Positions 29,944 to 39,177 of a stretch of 64,000 nucleotides of DNA are shown here, piece after piece. The stretch is from positions 33,390-97,389 of the forward strand of contig JAMPYF010000014.1 in assembly GCA_023700805.1 (NCBI GenBank), in the 5' to 3' direction. The position numbers and the translations under genes were made by a program. Numbering within the stretch: the stretch's first letter is position 1; each line of letters begins with the position of its first letter. Source of the DNA: Sulfuritalea sp. (GTDB taxonomy: Bacteria > Pseudomonadota > Gammaproteobacteria > Burkholderiales > Rhodocyclaceae). Under the pieces are notes generated by a model. It was not told where the DNA came from and searched no databases. It was given only the letters and a program-made list of their open reading frames with translations.

Positions 29944-30705
29944 TCAGAGAAATCGCGCCGCCCTTAATTCTTCCAGCAAGGCCAGATAGTCCAGTGCACC
30001 CCGACTCGACGCGTTGTGGCTGAATATGTCGCGACTCATGGCCGGCGCTTCCGCGATTGCGACGTTTTCCGAAATCACTGTTTCGCACAGCTCGGCGCCG
30101 AATTGCTGGCGCAGACGATCCTGGATTTCGAAGCTCATCCGGCGCCGCCGGTCGAAGCGCGTCAGCAGGTAACGGCGTTCGATACGCCGTTTGATTACCG
30201 GCTCCAGCGCCTTCAGGGTGTGCTCGATCTGCAGGGCGCCGCGCAGGGACAGATAGTCCGAGGACACGGGAACCAGTATCCTGTCGGCGGCAAAAATCGC
30301 GTTGAGCGACAGCACGCCAAGAAATGGACAGCAGTCGATCATGGCGACGCTTTCGCCGCCGGTGCCTTCCAGCGCCTGCAAGCCGGCGTTGAGCCGGTTG
30401 AGGATGGCCGGCCCCTTGCCGAAGATGGAATCGACCTTGATCAGTTCGGCATGCGCCGGGACCAGGCGGCCTACCCCGTGCCAGATGACGGCGAGTTCAT
30501 CGAGCGGCCGGTTATCCTGGTACAGCGCGAACACACTGTTGTGAGCCTCGCCCAGTGCCTGGCCATGGATCGCCGTCAGATGCGCCTGGGGATCGAGGTC
30601 GATCAGCAAGCCGGGTAGGGAATCCCTTGCCAACGCAGCGGCGAGATTGAGTGCGGTAGTCGTCTTGCCGACCCCGCCCTTTTGATTGAATATCGCCATC
30701 CGCAC
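29944..30705 (-). CDS. ParA-family ATPase (orphan)
   Basis: 253 residues. The deviant Walker A, FNQKGGVGKTTT (residues 6-17), Walker A' DLDPQAH and Walker B region MIDCCPFLG are typical of ParA/MinD-type ATPases that position DNA or protein cargo. No parB or centromere-like repeat adjoins it, so it is not an ordinary partition pair; the cargo is unknown. GGAGGA lies 7 nt before the GTG at 30705, which I prefer to the ATG two codons later. Confidence 0.9.
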   Translation of the reverse strand: MRMAIFNQKGGVGKTTTALNLAAALARDSLPGLLIDLDPQAHLTAIHGQALGEAHNSVFALYQDNRPLDELAVIWHGVGRLVPAHAELIKVDSIFGKGPAILNRLNAGLQALEGTGGESVAMIDCCPFLGVLSLNAIFAADRILVPVSSDYLSLRGALQIEHTLKALEPVIKRRIERRYLLTRFDRRRRMSFEIQDRLRQQFGAELCETVISENVAIAEAPAMSRDIFSHNASSRGALDYLALLEELRAARFL

Positions 30706-30730
30706 CGACGAATCCTCCGCTGTGCTGCTC

Positions 30731-30759
30731 TGTACAGGGGCAAATTTTTCACTTAGTAT
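30731..30759 (+). promoter_or_regulatory. Possible promoter ahead of the argD leader
   Basis: TGTACA (30731-30736), 17 nt, TAGTAT (30754-30759). A transcript would begin near 30766, at the start of the first leader repeat. Confidence 0.45.
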
Positions 30760-30766
30760 AGAGGCG

Positions 30767-30833
30767 TTTTAGTTACGGTCGCTGCGCTTAACGCCGATGC
30801 AGCTGGCGTGAGCCTTCACTGAAACTACGTTTT
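30767..30833 (+). repeat. argD leader repeat, unit 1
   Basis: 67-bp unit about three-quarters identical to unit 2, exactly 120 bp upstream of it. It begins TTTTAGTT and ends in the shared CACTGAAACTACGTTTT. It contains an imperfect stem around 30787-30813 (GCTTAACGCC with GGCGTGAGC). Confidence 0.7.
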
Positions 30834-30838
30834 CAAGC

Positions 30839-30877
30839 ACGGCGGCCGCGTTGCTCTTCGGCCGCCGTATGTTTTTT
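30839..30877 (+). terminator. Terminator-like hairpin in the argD leader
   Basis: ACGGCGGCCG / CGGCCGCCGT (10 bp, 10-nt loop) followed by ATGTTTTTT. It lies between the two leader repeats and could end a short RNA of about 110 nt or attenuate argD. Confidence 0.6.
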
Positions 30878-30886
30878 GCGTGGAAC

Positions 30887-30953
30887 TTTTAGTTGCGGCC
30901 GCGGCGCTTAGAGCCGATAAGGCCGACATTACCCTACACTGAAACTACGTTTT
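30887..30953 (+). repeat. argD leader repeat, unit 2
   Basis: Second copy of the 67-bp unit, ending 16 bp before the argD ATG. The last 17 bp (CACTGAAACTACGTTTT) are identical to unit 1. Confidence 0.7.
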
Positions 30954-30969
30954 TTCGCGGAGTGCATTC

Positions 30970-32142
30970 ATGCCGCATCTGATGAATACCTATGGGCGGC
31001 TGCCGGTTGCCTTTACCCACGGCGAAGGCTGCCGGCTGTTCGACGAGCAGGGCAAGGCCTACCTCGACGCCCTGGCCGGAATCGCGGTCAATACGCTGGG
31101 CCACAATCATCCTCGGCTGGTGAAGGTGCTGCGCGAGCAGGTGGGCCGTCTCATTCACACATCGAACCTGTATCGCATCAGCGAGGCCGAAGCGGCTTCC
31201 GATCGACTTGCCGCACTGTCCGGCATGGACGAAGTGTTTTTCTGCAATTCGGGTTGCGAAGCCAATGAGGCGGCGATCAAACTGGCGCGGCTGTATGGAC
31301 ATCATCGCGGCATCGAGCAACCTGCGATCATCGTCATGGAGCAGGCTTTCCACGGCCGTACCCTGGCAACGCTTTCCGCCACCGGCAATCGCAAGGTGCA
31401 GGCGGGTTTCGAGCCGCTGGTGACCGGTTTCGTGCGCGTCCCGTTCGACGACTTCGCTGCGATCGAGCAGCTGGCCGAACGCAACCCGAACATTGTGGCG
31501 GTGCTGTTCGAGCCGATTCAGGGCGAAGGCGGCATCAACCTTGCGCACAAGGATTTCATGCGTTCCCTGCGGCAGATCTGCGATCACAAGGAATGGCTGT
31601 TCATGGTGGATGAGGTGCAGTGCGGCATCGGCCGCACCGGCGTCTGGTTCGCGCATCAGCATGCCGGCATCGTCCCGGACGTCATGACCCTGGCCAAGGG
31701 GCTGGGCTCCGGCGTGCCGATCGGCGCCTGCCTGGCGACGGGACGCGCCGCCGGCGTGTTCAAGCCCGGCAATCATGGTTCCACCTTCGGCGGCAATCCG
31801 CTGGCCTGCATCGCCGCATTGACCACGCTGGACGTCATCGAAGCCGACGGCCTCATGGCACACGCGGCCAAGCTGGGCGCAGCGATTCGCGGCGGCCTGC
31901 GCGAAGGCTTGTCCGGCATCCCGGGCGTGGTCGAGGTACGCGGCGACGGTTTGATGATAGGCGTCGAACTCGATCGGCCCTGCACCGATCTGGTCCAGCG
32001 CGGCCTGGCGGCCGGCCTGCTGATCAATGTCACCGCCGACAAGGTGGTGCGCCTGCTGCCGGCCCTGGTCATGAGCGACGCCGAAGGGGCGGAACTGGTT
32101 GCCGCCCTGGTCGCCCTGATCAAAGAGTTTCTCGGAGCCTGA
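30970..32142 (+). CDS. argD: Acetylornithine/succinyldiaminopimelate aminotransferase
   Basis: PLP-dependent transaminase of arginine synthesis. 390 residues of class III: FCNSGCEANEAAIKLAR, the VDEVQCGIGRTG block with the PLP-binding Asp, and the Schiff-base Lys in TLAKGLGSG. GGAG precedes the ATG. It is followed 2 bp later by argF and then argG, an arginine operon. It is preceded by an unusual duplicated leader with a terminator-like hairpin. Confidence 0.96.
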   Translation: MPHLMNTYGRLPVAFTHGEGCRLFDEQGKAYLDALAGIAVNTLGHNHPRLVKVLREQVGRLIHTSNLYRISEAEAASDRLAALSGMDEVFFCNSGCEANEAAIKLARLYGHHRGIEQPAIIVMEQAFHGRTLATLSATGNRKVQAGFEPLVTGFVRVPFDDFAAIEQLAERNPNIVAVLFEPIQGEGGINLAHKDFMRSLRQICDHKEWLFMVDEVQCGIGRTGVWFAHQHAGIVPDVMTLAKGLGSGVPIGACLATGRAAGVFKPGNHGSTFGGNPLACIAALTTLDVIEADGLMAHAAKLGAAIRGGLREGLSGIPGVVEVRGDGLMIGVELDRPCTDLVQRGLAAGLLINVTADKVVRLLPALVMSDAEGAELVAALVALIKEFLGA

Positions 32143-32144
32143 TC

Positions 32145-33068
32145 ATGGCGGCGCCGCGGCATTTTCTGCAGTTCAAGGACCTTTCCAGCGACGAACTCGA
32201 TTACCTGTTCGAGCGTTCGCGCATCATCAAGGCGCGCTTCAAGGCCTACCAGCGCCATTGGCCGCTGCAGGACCGTACCCTGGTGATGATCTTCGAGAAG
32301 GCCAGCACCCGCACGCGTCTGTCATTCGAGGCCGGCATGCATCAGCTTGGCGGCTCGGCGATCTACCTCAATACGCGCGACTCGCAACTCGGTCGCGGCG
32401 AGCCGGTGGAGGATGCGGCCCAGGTGATATCGCGCATGAGCGACATCGTCATGATCCGCACCTTCGAGCAGGACATCATCGAGCGTTTTGCCAGGCATTC
32501 GCGAGTGCCGGTGATCAACGGCCTGACCAACGAATATCACCCCTGTCAGATACTGGCCGACATCTTTACCTTCATCGAGCACCGCGGCCCGATCCGGGGC
32601 AAGACGGTGGCCTGGATCGGCGATTCGAACAATGTCTGCAACACCTGGCTGCAGGCCGCGGAAGTCCTGGACTTCAACGTCCATGTATCGACTCCGCCCG
32701 GCTACGAAGTCGAAGCGGAGCGCGCCGGCCTCTATGGCACGGGCCACTTCGAGCAGTTTGCCGACCCCATGGCCGCGGCGCAGGGGGCCGATCTGGTCAC
32801 CACCGATGTGTGGACCTCGATGGGCTTTGAAGCCGAGAACGAAGAGCGCCTGCGCGATTTTGCCGATTGGCAGGTCGATGCCGAAATGATGCGCGCTGCA
32901 AAGACGGATGCGGTGTTCATGCACTGCCTGCCCGCGCATCGCGGCGAGGAAGTCACCGCCGACGTGATCGACGGGCCGCAAAGCGTGGTCTGGGACGAGG
33001 CCGAGAACCGGCTGCATACGCAAAAGGCTTTGATGGAATTCCTGCTCCTGGGCAGGGTGAATGACTGA
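32145..33068 (+). CDS. argF: Ornithine carbamoyltransferase
   Basis: Makes citrulline from ornithine and carbamoyl phosphate. 307 residues: carbamoyl phosphate site [17 protein letters not shown], the ornithine-binding TDVWTSMG, and catalytic [12 protein letters not shown]. It starts 2 bp after argD and ends just before the argG ribosome site, whose GAGGAAA overlaps its stop region. Confidence 0.98.
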   Translation: MAAPRHFLQFKDLSSDELDYLFERSRIIKARFKAYQRHWPLQDRTLVMIFEKASTRTRLSFEAGMHQLGGSAIYLNTRDSQLGRGEPVEDAAQVISRMSDIVMIRTFEQDIIERFARHSRVPVINGLTNEYHPCQILADIFTFIEHRGPIRGKTVAWIGDSNNVCNTWLQAAEVLDFNVHVSTPPGYEVEAERAGLYGTGHFEQFADPMAAAQGADLVTTDVWTSMGFEAENEERLRDFADWQVDAEMMRAAKTDAVFMHCLPAHRGEEVTADVIDGPQSVVWDEAENRLHTQKALMEFLLLGRVND

Positions 33069-33078
33069 GGAAACAGCG

Positions 33079-34347
<1,269 letters not shown>

Positions 34348-34379
34348 ACAAGCACCGAGGGTAGCCGGGTTACGCGCCG

Positions 34380-34589
34380 ATGTTCGGCATTTCGGAGGAG
34401 CAACTGACAGAGTTCGGCATGACGTTCGGCCTTGGCGCCTTCATGCTCTACATGCTGTTCATCATCGGCGAACTGGCCTGGAAGTCCAAGGCGGGCAAGC
34501 TCGGCACCTTCATCCTGTTCTTTGTCCTGGCGTTCGGCATGCTCGGCTTCGTCGCCAAGTTCATCATCCAAAAAATGTGGGGGATCTGA
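34380..34589 (+). CDS. DUF2788 small membrane protein
   Basis: 69 residues with two membrane helices (about 13-32 and 42-63) joined by a basic loop (WKSKAGKL). It starts MFGISEEQLTEFGMTFG, as in the DUF2788 family found in betaproteobacteria. Function is unknown. It lies 32 bp after argG and 1 bp before ppnP, so it is probably co-transcribed. Confidence 0.85.
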   Translation: MFGISEEQLTEFGMTFGLGAFMLYMLFIIGELAWKSKAGKLGTFILFFVLAFGMLGFVAKFIIQKMWGI

Positions 34590-34590
34590 T

Positions 34591-34902
34591 ATGTCGCAAT
34601 TCGATAATGTCGCAGTGTTCAAGAAGGCCAATGTGTATTTCGACGGCAAATGCGTCAGCCACACCGTGCAACTTCCTGACGGCACGAAGAAGAGCGTCGG
34701 CGTGATCATGCCGTCGACCCTGACTTTCAACACCGGCGTAGCGGAAATCATGGAATGCGTCTCCGGCGTCTGCCGCTATCGCATCAAGGGCGAGGACTGG
34801 AAGACCAGCGGCGCCGGGCAGAGCTTCACGGTGCCGGGCAATTCCAGCTTCGAGATCGAAGTCGCCGGCGAGCCCTATCACTACGTCTGCCATTTCGCCT
34901 GA
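34591..34902 (+). CDS. ppnP: Pyrimidine/purine nucleoside phosphorylase PpnP
   Basis: 103 residues, single cupin barrel (formerly YaiE/DUF1255). Phosphorolyses several nucleosides to base and ribose 1-phosphate. The segments KANVYFDGKCVSHTV, GVIMPSTLTFNTG and FTVPGNSSFEIEV are family-typical. It sits between DUF2788 and yajQ in a tight run. Confidence 0.94.
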   Translation: MSQFDNVAVFKKANVYFDGKCVSHTVQLPDGTKKSVGVIMPSTLTFNTGVAEIMECVSGVCRYRIKGEDWKTSGAGQSFTVPGNSSFEIEVAGEPYHYVCHFA

Positions 34903-34916
34903 ACACGGAGCCCGCC

Positions 34917-35411
34917 ATGCCTTCATTCGACATCACTTCCGAAGCCGACCTGGTGGCCCTGAAGAACGCCGTGGACGTGGCCGGGCGCCACATCGGCAAC
35001 CGCTATGACTTCAAGGGCACCTCGGCCCGCGCCGAGCTGAACGAGAAGGACAAGACCATCACCATCCACGGCGATTCCGAATTCCAGCTCAGCCAGGTCA
35101 AGGACATCCTGTTTCCGGAAATGGAAAAGAAGGAGCGCGAAAGCACCAAGCGGCTCGATCACGGCCCGGTGCAGTCGGTGGGCGGCAACAAGTCCAAGCA
35201 GGAACTCAAGATAAAGGTCGGCATCGAGCAGGAACTGGCGAAGAAAATCGTCAAGCTGATCAAGGACAGCAAGATCAAGGTCCAGGCCAGCATCCAGGGC
35301 GACGCCGTGCGCGTCACCGGCGCCAAACGCGACCTGTTGCAGGAAGCCATCGCGCTGGTGAAGAAGTCGATCACCGACTTTCCCCTGCAGTACGGCAACT
35401 TCCGCGACTAA
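34917..35411 (+). CDS. yajQ: YajQ-family nucleotide-binding protein
   Basis: 164 residues, two ferredoxin-like domains. It begins MPSFDITSEADLVALKNAV and ends with ITDFPLQYGNFRD, both diagnostic. Homologs bind tRNA/GTP, and in Xanthomonas a member binds cyclic di-GMP, so it could listen to the GGDEF enzyme at 48 kb; that link is speculation. GGAG precedes the ATG. Confidence 0.95.
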   Translation: MPSFDITSEADLVALKNAVDVAGRHIGNRYDFKGTSARAELNEKDKTITIHGDSEFQLSQVKDILFPEMEKKERESTKRLDHGPVQSVGGNKSKQELKIKVGIEQELAKKIVKLIKDSKIKVQASIQGDAVRVTGAKRDLLQEAIALVKKSITDFPLQYGNFRD

Positions 35412-35415
35412 TCGG

Positions 35416-35485
35416 CCGCGCCGCCGTACCGAACTCTGTCTGCCGGGGATACCGCGCCGCCGTACCGGACTCTGTCTGCCGGGAA
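35416..35485. repeat. Tandem 34-bp direct repeat after yajQ
   Basis: Two units, 35416-35449 and 35452-35485, differ at two positions; each starts CCGCGCCGCCGTACC and ends CTGTCTGCCGGG. They fill the gap between convergent genes and are followed at once by a copy of the dispersed repeat. Confidence 0.85.
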
Positions 35486-35494
35486 TTCCGCTTC

Positions 35495-35520
35495 GCGGGC
35501 CGGCAAGCGCCAACTCTTCA
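35495..35520 (+). repeat. Dispersed 26-bp repeat, copy E (intergenic)
   Basis: AAGCGCCAACTCTTCAG matches the core with one change (CAAGCGCC for CCAGCGCC); the left flank is diverged. It abuts the stop codon of the amidotransferase gene. Confidence 0.65.
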
Positions 35521-36228
35521 GTCTTCGCGCAAGCCGCCGATCCAGTGCGTATAGAGCCGGTCGGCGACGGCGCGCATCGCCGCGATGCGCGGCTCCATGT
35601 CGGCCTGCATCTGCTCCGGCGTCTGCACCGAGGCCGAGGGCGGGACATTTTCCGCCTCCCACTGCTGACACCAACTGCGGATCATCGTTTCGGTCATTTC
35701 GACATGGCATTGCATGCCCAGATGCGGGCCGCGCACGAAGGCCTGGTTGGCGCAGTGGGCGCTGCCGAGTATGCGTGACGCGCCGGGCGGGATGCTGAAA
35801 GTCTCGCCGTGCCAGTGGAATGCCTCGAAGCCGGCGCTGTCGCCGAGCCAATCGGCTGCCAGCTGTGCGGCGGCAGGGGTCACCGCCACCCGGCCCCAGC
35901 CGATTTCCTTGACCGGATTGCGGCCCACCGTGGCGCCGAAGGCCCTGGCCATGAGCTGTCCGCCGAGGCAGTGGCCGATGACCGGGATACCCAGGCGGTC
36001 GGCGGTGCGGATCAGTTCAAGTTCCTGCGGGATCCACGCCAGCTCGTCATTCACGCTCATCGGCCCGCCCATCAGGCAAAGACCGGAGAACTCGTCGGGA
36101 TTTGCCGGTGGCGCCATGCCCTCGTCGATCCTGAGCAGCGTCCACGGCAGGGAATGGCGGTCGAGGAATGTGGCAAAATAGCCCGGCCCCTCGCCGGGGC
36201 TATGACGGAATATTGCGATCGGTTTCAT
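35518..36228 (-). CDS. Class I glutamine amidotransferase-like protein
   Basis: 236 residues. The nucleophile elbow GHCLGGQLMA carries the catalytic Cys near residue 85. The His/Glu pair is in MQCHVEMT, with Val in place of the usual Pro of QxHPE. Relatives act on gamma-glutamyl compounds or unknown amides; the acceptor is unknown. I start it at 36228 (MKPIAIFRHSPGEGPGYF). Its start codon overlaps the start codon of the divergent Nudix gene. Confidence 0.88.
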   Translation of the reverse strand: MKPIAIFRHSPGEGPGYFATFLDRHSLPWTLLRIDEGMAPPANPDEFSGLCLMGGPMSVNDELAWIPQELELIRTADRLGIPVIGHCLGGQLMARAFGATVGRNPVKEIGWGRVAVTPAAAQLAADWLGDSAGFEAFHWHGETFSIPPGASRILGSAHCANQAFVRGPHLGMQCHVEMTETMIRSWCQQWEAENVPPSASVQTPEQMQADMEPRIAAMRAVADRLYTHWIGGLRED

Positions 36229-36853
36229 GCCGGAGTCTCTTCTTAGCGCAGGCCCGAATTCTAGCGGAGGCCTGCTTTCCCTGATACGTCGTCGATTCAG
36301 CGAAGACCTTGTTGCGTCCCCCGTAATCGAATCCTGGGTCGCCGCCGAGAAGGAGCTGATCGCCGCTGCCGTGCTGGTGCCGGTGGTGGTGCGCGACACC
36401 GGCCTGACCATGCTGCTGACCCAACGCACCGCGCACCTGCGCGATCATGCCGGACAGGTCAGTTTCCCCGGTGGACGCTGCGAAGCCAGCGACGCCTCGC
36501 CCGAAGCCACTGCCTTGCGCGAAGCCGAGGAAGAAGTCGGCCTGGCGGCATCGCAAGTCGAAATTCTCGGCCGCCTGCCGGAATACCGGACCGGCACCGG
36601 CTTCGTCATCACCCCGGTGGTGGGCCTGGTGACGCCGCCCCTGAACCTGAAGCTCGACGATTTCGAGGTGGCCGAAGTTTTCGAACCGCCGCTCGAATTC
36701 CTGCTCGACAGCGCCAACCATCAGCGCCAGACCATTGAGGTGCGCGGCGCCCGGCACGAATACTGGGCGATGCCGTGGCAGGGCTATTTCATCTGGGGTG
36801 CGACCGCCGGCATGCTGGTGACGCTGCATCGCCTGCTGTATTCGGGGACATGA
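36227..36853 (+). CDS. Nudix hydrolase, CoA pyrophosphatase type
   Basis: 208 residues. The Nudix box GGRCEASDASPEATALREAEEEVGL is complete (residues split here as GGRCE...REAEEEVGL), and the CoA-hydrolase signature LLTQRTAHLRDHAGQVSFPGG precedes it in two pieces. It probably splits CoA or short acyl-CoA. The ATG at 36227 shares CATG with the divergent amidotransferase; a later start after GGAGG at 36265 is possible. Confidence 0.9.
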   Translation: MPESLLSAGPNSSGGLLSLIRRRFSEDLVASPVIESWVAAEKELIAAAVLVPVVVRDTGLTMLLTQRTAHLRDHAGQVSFPGGRCEASDASPEATALREAEEEVGLAASQVEILGRLPEYRTGTGFVITPVVGLVTPPLNLKLDDFEVAEVFEPPLEFLLDSANHQRQTIEVRGARHEYWAMPWQGYFIWGATAGMLVTLHRLLYSGT

Positions 36854-36865
36854 GCATCCGCCGCC

Positions 36866-36946
36866 GGGCCGCCCCAAGGGGGATGCAGCCAACATACGGA
36901 GCCGCGCAGCGGCGAACCACCGTCACCCCCTGCCTGAGGCAGGGGG
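36866..36946. repeat. GC-rich palindromic (REP-like) segment
   Basis: Contains GGGCCGCCCC near 36869 and the 21-bp palindrome CCCCCTGCC-TGA-GGCAGGGGG (36926-36946). It fills the gap before the CobD-like gene and shares the GGGCCGCCCC block with a similar element inside the methyltransferase gene at 44.5 kb. Confidence 0.5.
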
Positions 36947-36965
36947 CTGGGGGGAGGGCAGTTCA

Positions 36966-37901
36966 ATGAGTTTGATATCCATCGTCATCGCCCTGATCAT
37001 CGAGCAGCTGCATGCGCTCCCGGTGCAGCGCGCGGTGCGCGATCCCCTGGCGCGGACGGCGGAGTTTCTGGAGGACAAGTTCAACGATGGCGGCCGCAGC
37101 CACGGCGCGATCGCCTGGGGTCTGGGAGTGGCGCTGCCGGCCGCCCTGCTGTCGCTGCTGTATGCCTTGCTGATGGTCTTCCAGCCGCTGCTGGGGTTTC
37201 TGCTGGGCGTCGGCGTGCTGTACCTGACCATGGGCTTCCGTCAGTTCAGCCATTTCTTCACCAACATCCACCTGGCGCTGCGGGTCGGCGACATCGAGCA
37301 GGCGCGGCAACTGCTTGCGCAGTGGCGCGGACGTGCCGGCGATCGCCTGACTTCCGGCGAAATCGCGCGGCTGGCGATCGAGCAGGCCCTGCTGTCGTCG
37401 CATCGCCATGTCTTTGCGCCGCTGCTGTGGTTCGCCGTATTGGGTCCGGCGGGGGCCTTGTTCTACCGGTTGGCGCATTCGCTCGACGAGCAATGGGGCA
37501 GGCGCAGCGAGCAGGAGTTCGGCGAGTTCGGCCAATTCGCGCACCAGGCCTTTGCCTTCATCGACTGGCTGCCCCTGCGCGTCACCGCCGCGGCCTTTGC
37601 CGTGGTCGGCGATTTCGAGGATGCAGTGTATTGCTGGCGCAATCAGGCCGATCTATGGCCCGACGGCGGCTCCGGTATACTGCTGGCCAGCGGTGCCGGC
37701 GCGCTGGGTGTACGCCTGGGGATGCCGGTACATGACGTAATTCAAGACACGGGCGACGCGAGCGATCGTCCGGAACTGGGATTGGGGGAGGACGCCGATC
37801 CCGACTTCATGCAGAGCACCATAGGCCTCGTCTGGCGCAGTCTCGTGCTCGGTTTGGCAGTGCTGGCCCTGGTCTGGATTTCCAGCTGGGTCGGCAGTTG
37901 A
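36966..37901 (+). CDS. CobD/CbiB-family membrane protein
   Basis: 311 residues with about five hydrophobic segments (N-terminal SLISIVIALIIEQL, 45-75, 140-160 and a C-terminal helix). Segments FAPLLWFAVLGPAGALFYRLAH and RLTAAAFA-like motifs resemble the CobD/CbiB cobalamin enzymes and AmpE. No cobalamin genes are nearby, so a corrinoid role is not supported. GGGAGGG lies ahead of the ATG. Confidence 0.8.
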   Translation: MSLISIVIALIIEQLHALPVQRAVRDPLARTAEFLEDKFNDGGRSHGAIAWGLGVALPAALLSLLYALLMVFQPLLGFLLGVGVLYLTMGFRQFSHFFTNIHLALRVGDIEQARQLLAQWRGRAGDRLTSGEIARLAIEQALLSSHRHVFAPLLWFAVLGPAGALFYRLAHSLDEQWGRRSEQEFGEFGQFAHQAFAFIDWLPLRVTAAAFAVVGDFEDAVYCWRNQADLWPDGGSGILLASGAGALGVRLGMPVHDVIQDTGDASDRPELGLGEDADPDFMQSTIGLVWRSLVLGLAVLALVWISSWVGS

Positions 37902-37923
37902 TATCTAATTTAGGAGTTTTGTA

Positions 37924-39111
37924 ATGGCTGACAAGAGAGAAGTCGTTGTACTGAGTGCCGTTCGTGCCGCGGTGGGCACCTTCATGGGTTCGCTGTCCGG
38001 CATGGAACCCGCCGACCTCGGCGGCCTGGTGGTCAAGGAGGCTATCGCCCGTTCCGGCGTCGATCCCAAGGCCATTACCTTTGCCACCGTGGGCAACGTG
38101 ATCCCCACCGAAGCCCGCTATCCCTATGTCGCGCGCAATGCCACGATCCAGGGCGGCATGAGCATGGAATCGGTCACCTTCGCCGTGAATCGCCTCTGCG
38201 GTTCCTCGCAGCAGGCGATCGTCAGCTCGGCGCAGGCGATCCTGCTCGGCGATGCCGACTTCGCCCTCGGCGGCGGCGTCGAAGTCATGTCGCGCGGCGC
38301 CTACCTGTCGCCGGCGATGCGTTCCGGCGCGCGCATGGGCGACACCAAGATGATCGATGCCATGGTCGCCGCGCTGACCGACCCCTTCGGTGCCGGCCAC
38401 ATGGGCATGACCGCCGAGAACCTGGCCAAGAAGCACAACCTGACGCGCGAAATGCAGGACGAGTTCGCCTGCGAATCGCAGCGCCGCGCTGCCGCCGCGG
38501 TCGCCGCCGGCTACTTCAAGGAACAGATCGTGCCGATCACCATCAAGACCCGCAAGGGCGACGTGGTGTTCGATACCGACGAGCACATCAAGGCCAACAC
38601 CACCATGGAATCGCTGGCCAAGATGAAGCCGGCTTTCGACAAGAACGGCACGGTCACCGCCGGCAATGCTTCCGGCATCAACGACGGCGCCGGTTTCCTG
38701 GTGCTGGCCGATGCCGCCAAGGCGGCTGCCGGCGGCCACAAGGCGATGGCCCGTCTGGTCGCCTACGGCATCGGCGGCGTGTCGCACGAAGTCATGGGCG
38801 AAGGTCCGATCCCCTCGACCCGCGTCGCGCTGGCCAAGGCCGGGCTCAAGATCGACGACATCGGCGTGGTCGAATCCAACGAAGCCTTTGCCGCGCAGTC
38901 GCTGACCGTGGCCAAGGTGCTCGGCCTCGATCCGCAGAAGACCAACCCGAACGGCGGCGCGATCGCCATCGGCCATCCGATCGGAGCAAGCGGCGCGGTG
39001 ATCATCACCAAAGCCCTCTACGAAGCGCGTCGCGTCGGCAGCAAGTACTGCCTCGCCACCATGTGCATCGGCGGCGGCCAGGGCATCACCACGATCTGGG
39101 AAATGATTTAA
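37924..39111 (+). CDS. Acetyl-CoA acetyltransferase (thiolase, PhaA/BktB type)
   Basis: Condenses two acyl-CoA to acetoacetyl-CoA or longer 3-ketoacyl-CoA; probable first step to PHA. 395 residues. Catalytic Cys92 (NRLCGSSQQ), His in AIAIGHPIGASGA and the C-terminal Cys in ATMCIGGGQG are present. The residues NRLCGSSQQA rather than NKVCGSG suggest a broad-range BktB-like thiolase. It lies 16 kb from phaC and is not in its operon. A TAGGAG site precedes it and a strong terminator follows. Confidence 0.94.
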   Translation: MADKREVVVLSAVRAAVGTFMGSLSGMEPADLGGLVVKEAIARSGVDPKAITFATVGNVIPTEARYPYVARNATIQGGMSMESVTFAVNRLCGSSQQAIVSSAQAILLGDADFALGGGVEVMSRGAYLSPAMRSGARMGDTKMIDAMVAALTDPFGAGHMGMTAENLAKKHNLTREMQDEFACESQRRAAAAVAAGYFKEQIVPITIKTRKGDVVFDTDEHIKANTTMESLAKMKPAFDKNGTVTAGNASGINDGAGFLVLADAAKAAAGGHKAMARLVAYGIGGVSHEVMGEGPIPSTRVALAKAGLKIDDIGVVESNEAFAAQSLTVAKVLGLDPQKTNPNGGAIAIGHPIGASGAVIITKALYEARRVGSKYCLATMCIGGGQGITTIWEMI

Positions 39112-39132
39112 GCCGGATCGGTTTTTGTTCCA

Positions 39133-39164
39133 CGAAAAAAGCCCGGCTTGCCGGGCTTTTTTCG
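39133..39164. terminator. Bidirectional intrinsic terminator (thiolase / mutL)
   Basis: Stem CGAAAAAAGCCCGG with its complement, 4-nt loop, with A- and T-runs on both sides. It serves both converging genes. Confidence 0.95.
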
Positions 39165-39177
39165 TATACGGCGCCCG

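Noticed and set aside
30767..30953. Known riboswitch ahead of argD
   Set aside because: Neither unit matches the glycine, guanidine, cyclic di-GMP or other classes I know; kept as an unexplained repeat.
35412..35490. Short CRISPR array after yajQ
   Set aside because: Two adjoining units with a 2-bp gap have no spacers and no cas genes.
36926..36946. Intrinsic terminator after the Nudix gene
   Set aside because: The palindrome lacks a T-run on both strands; better seen as a REP-like element.
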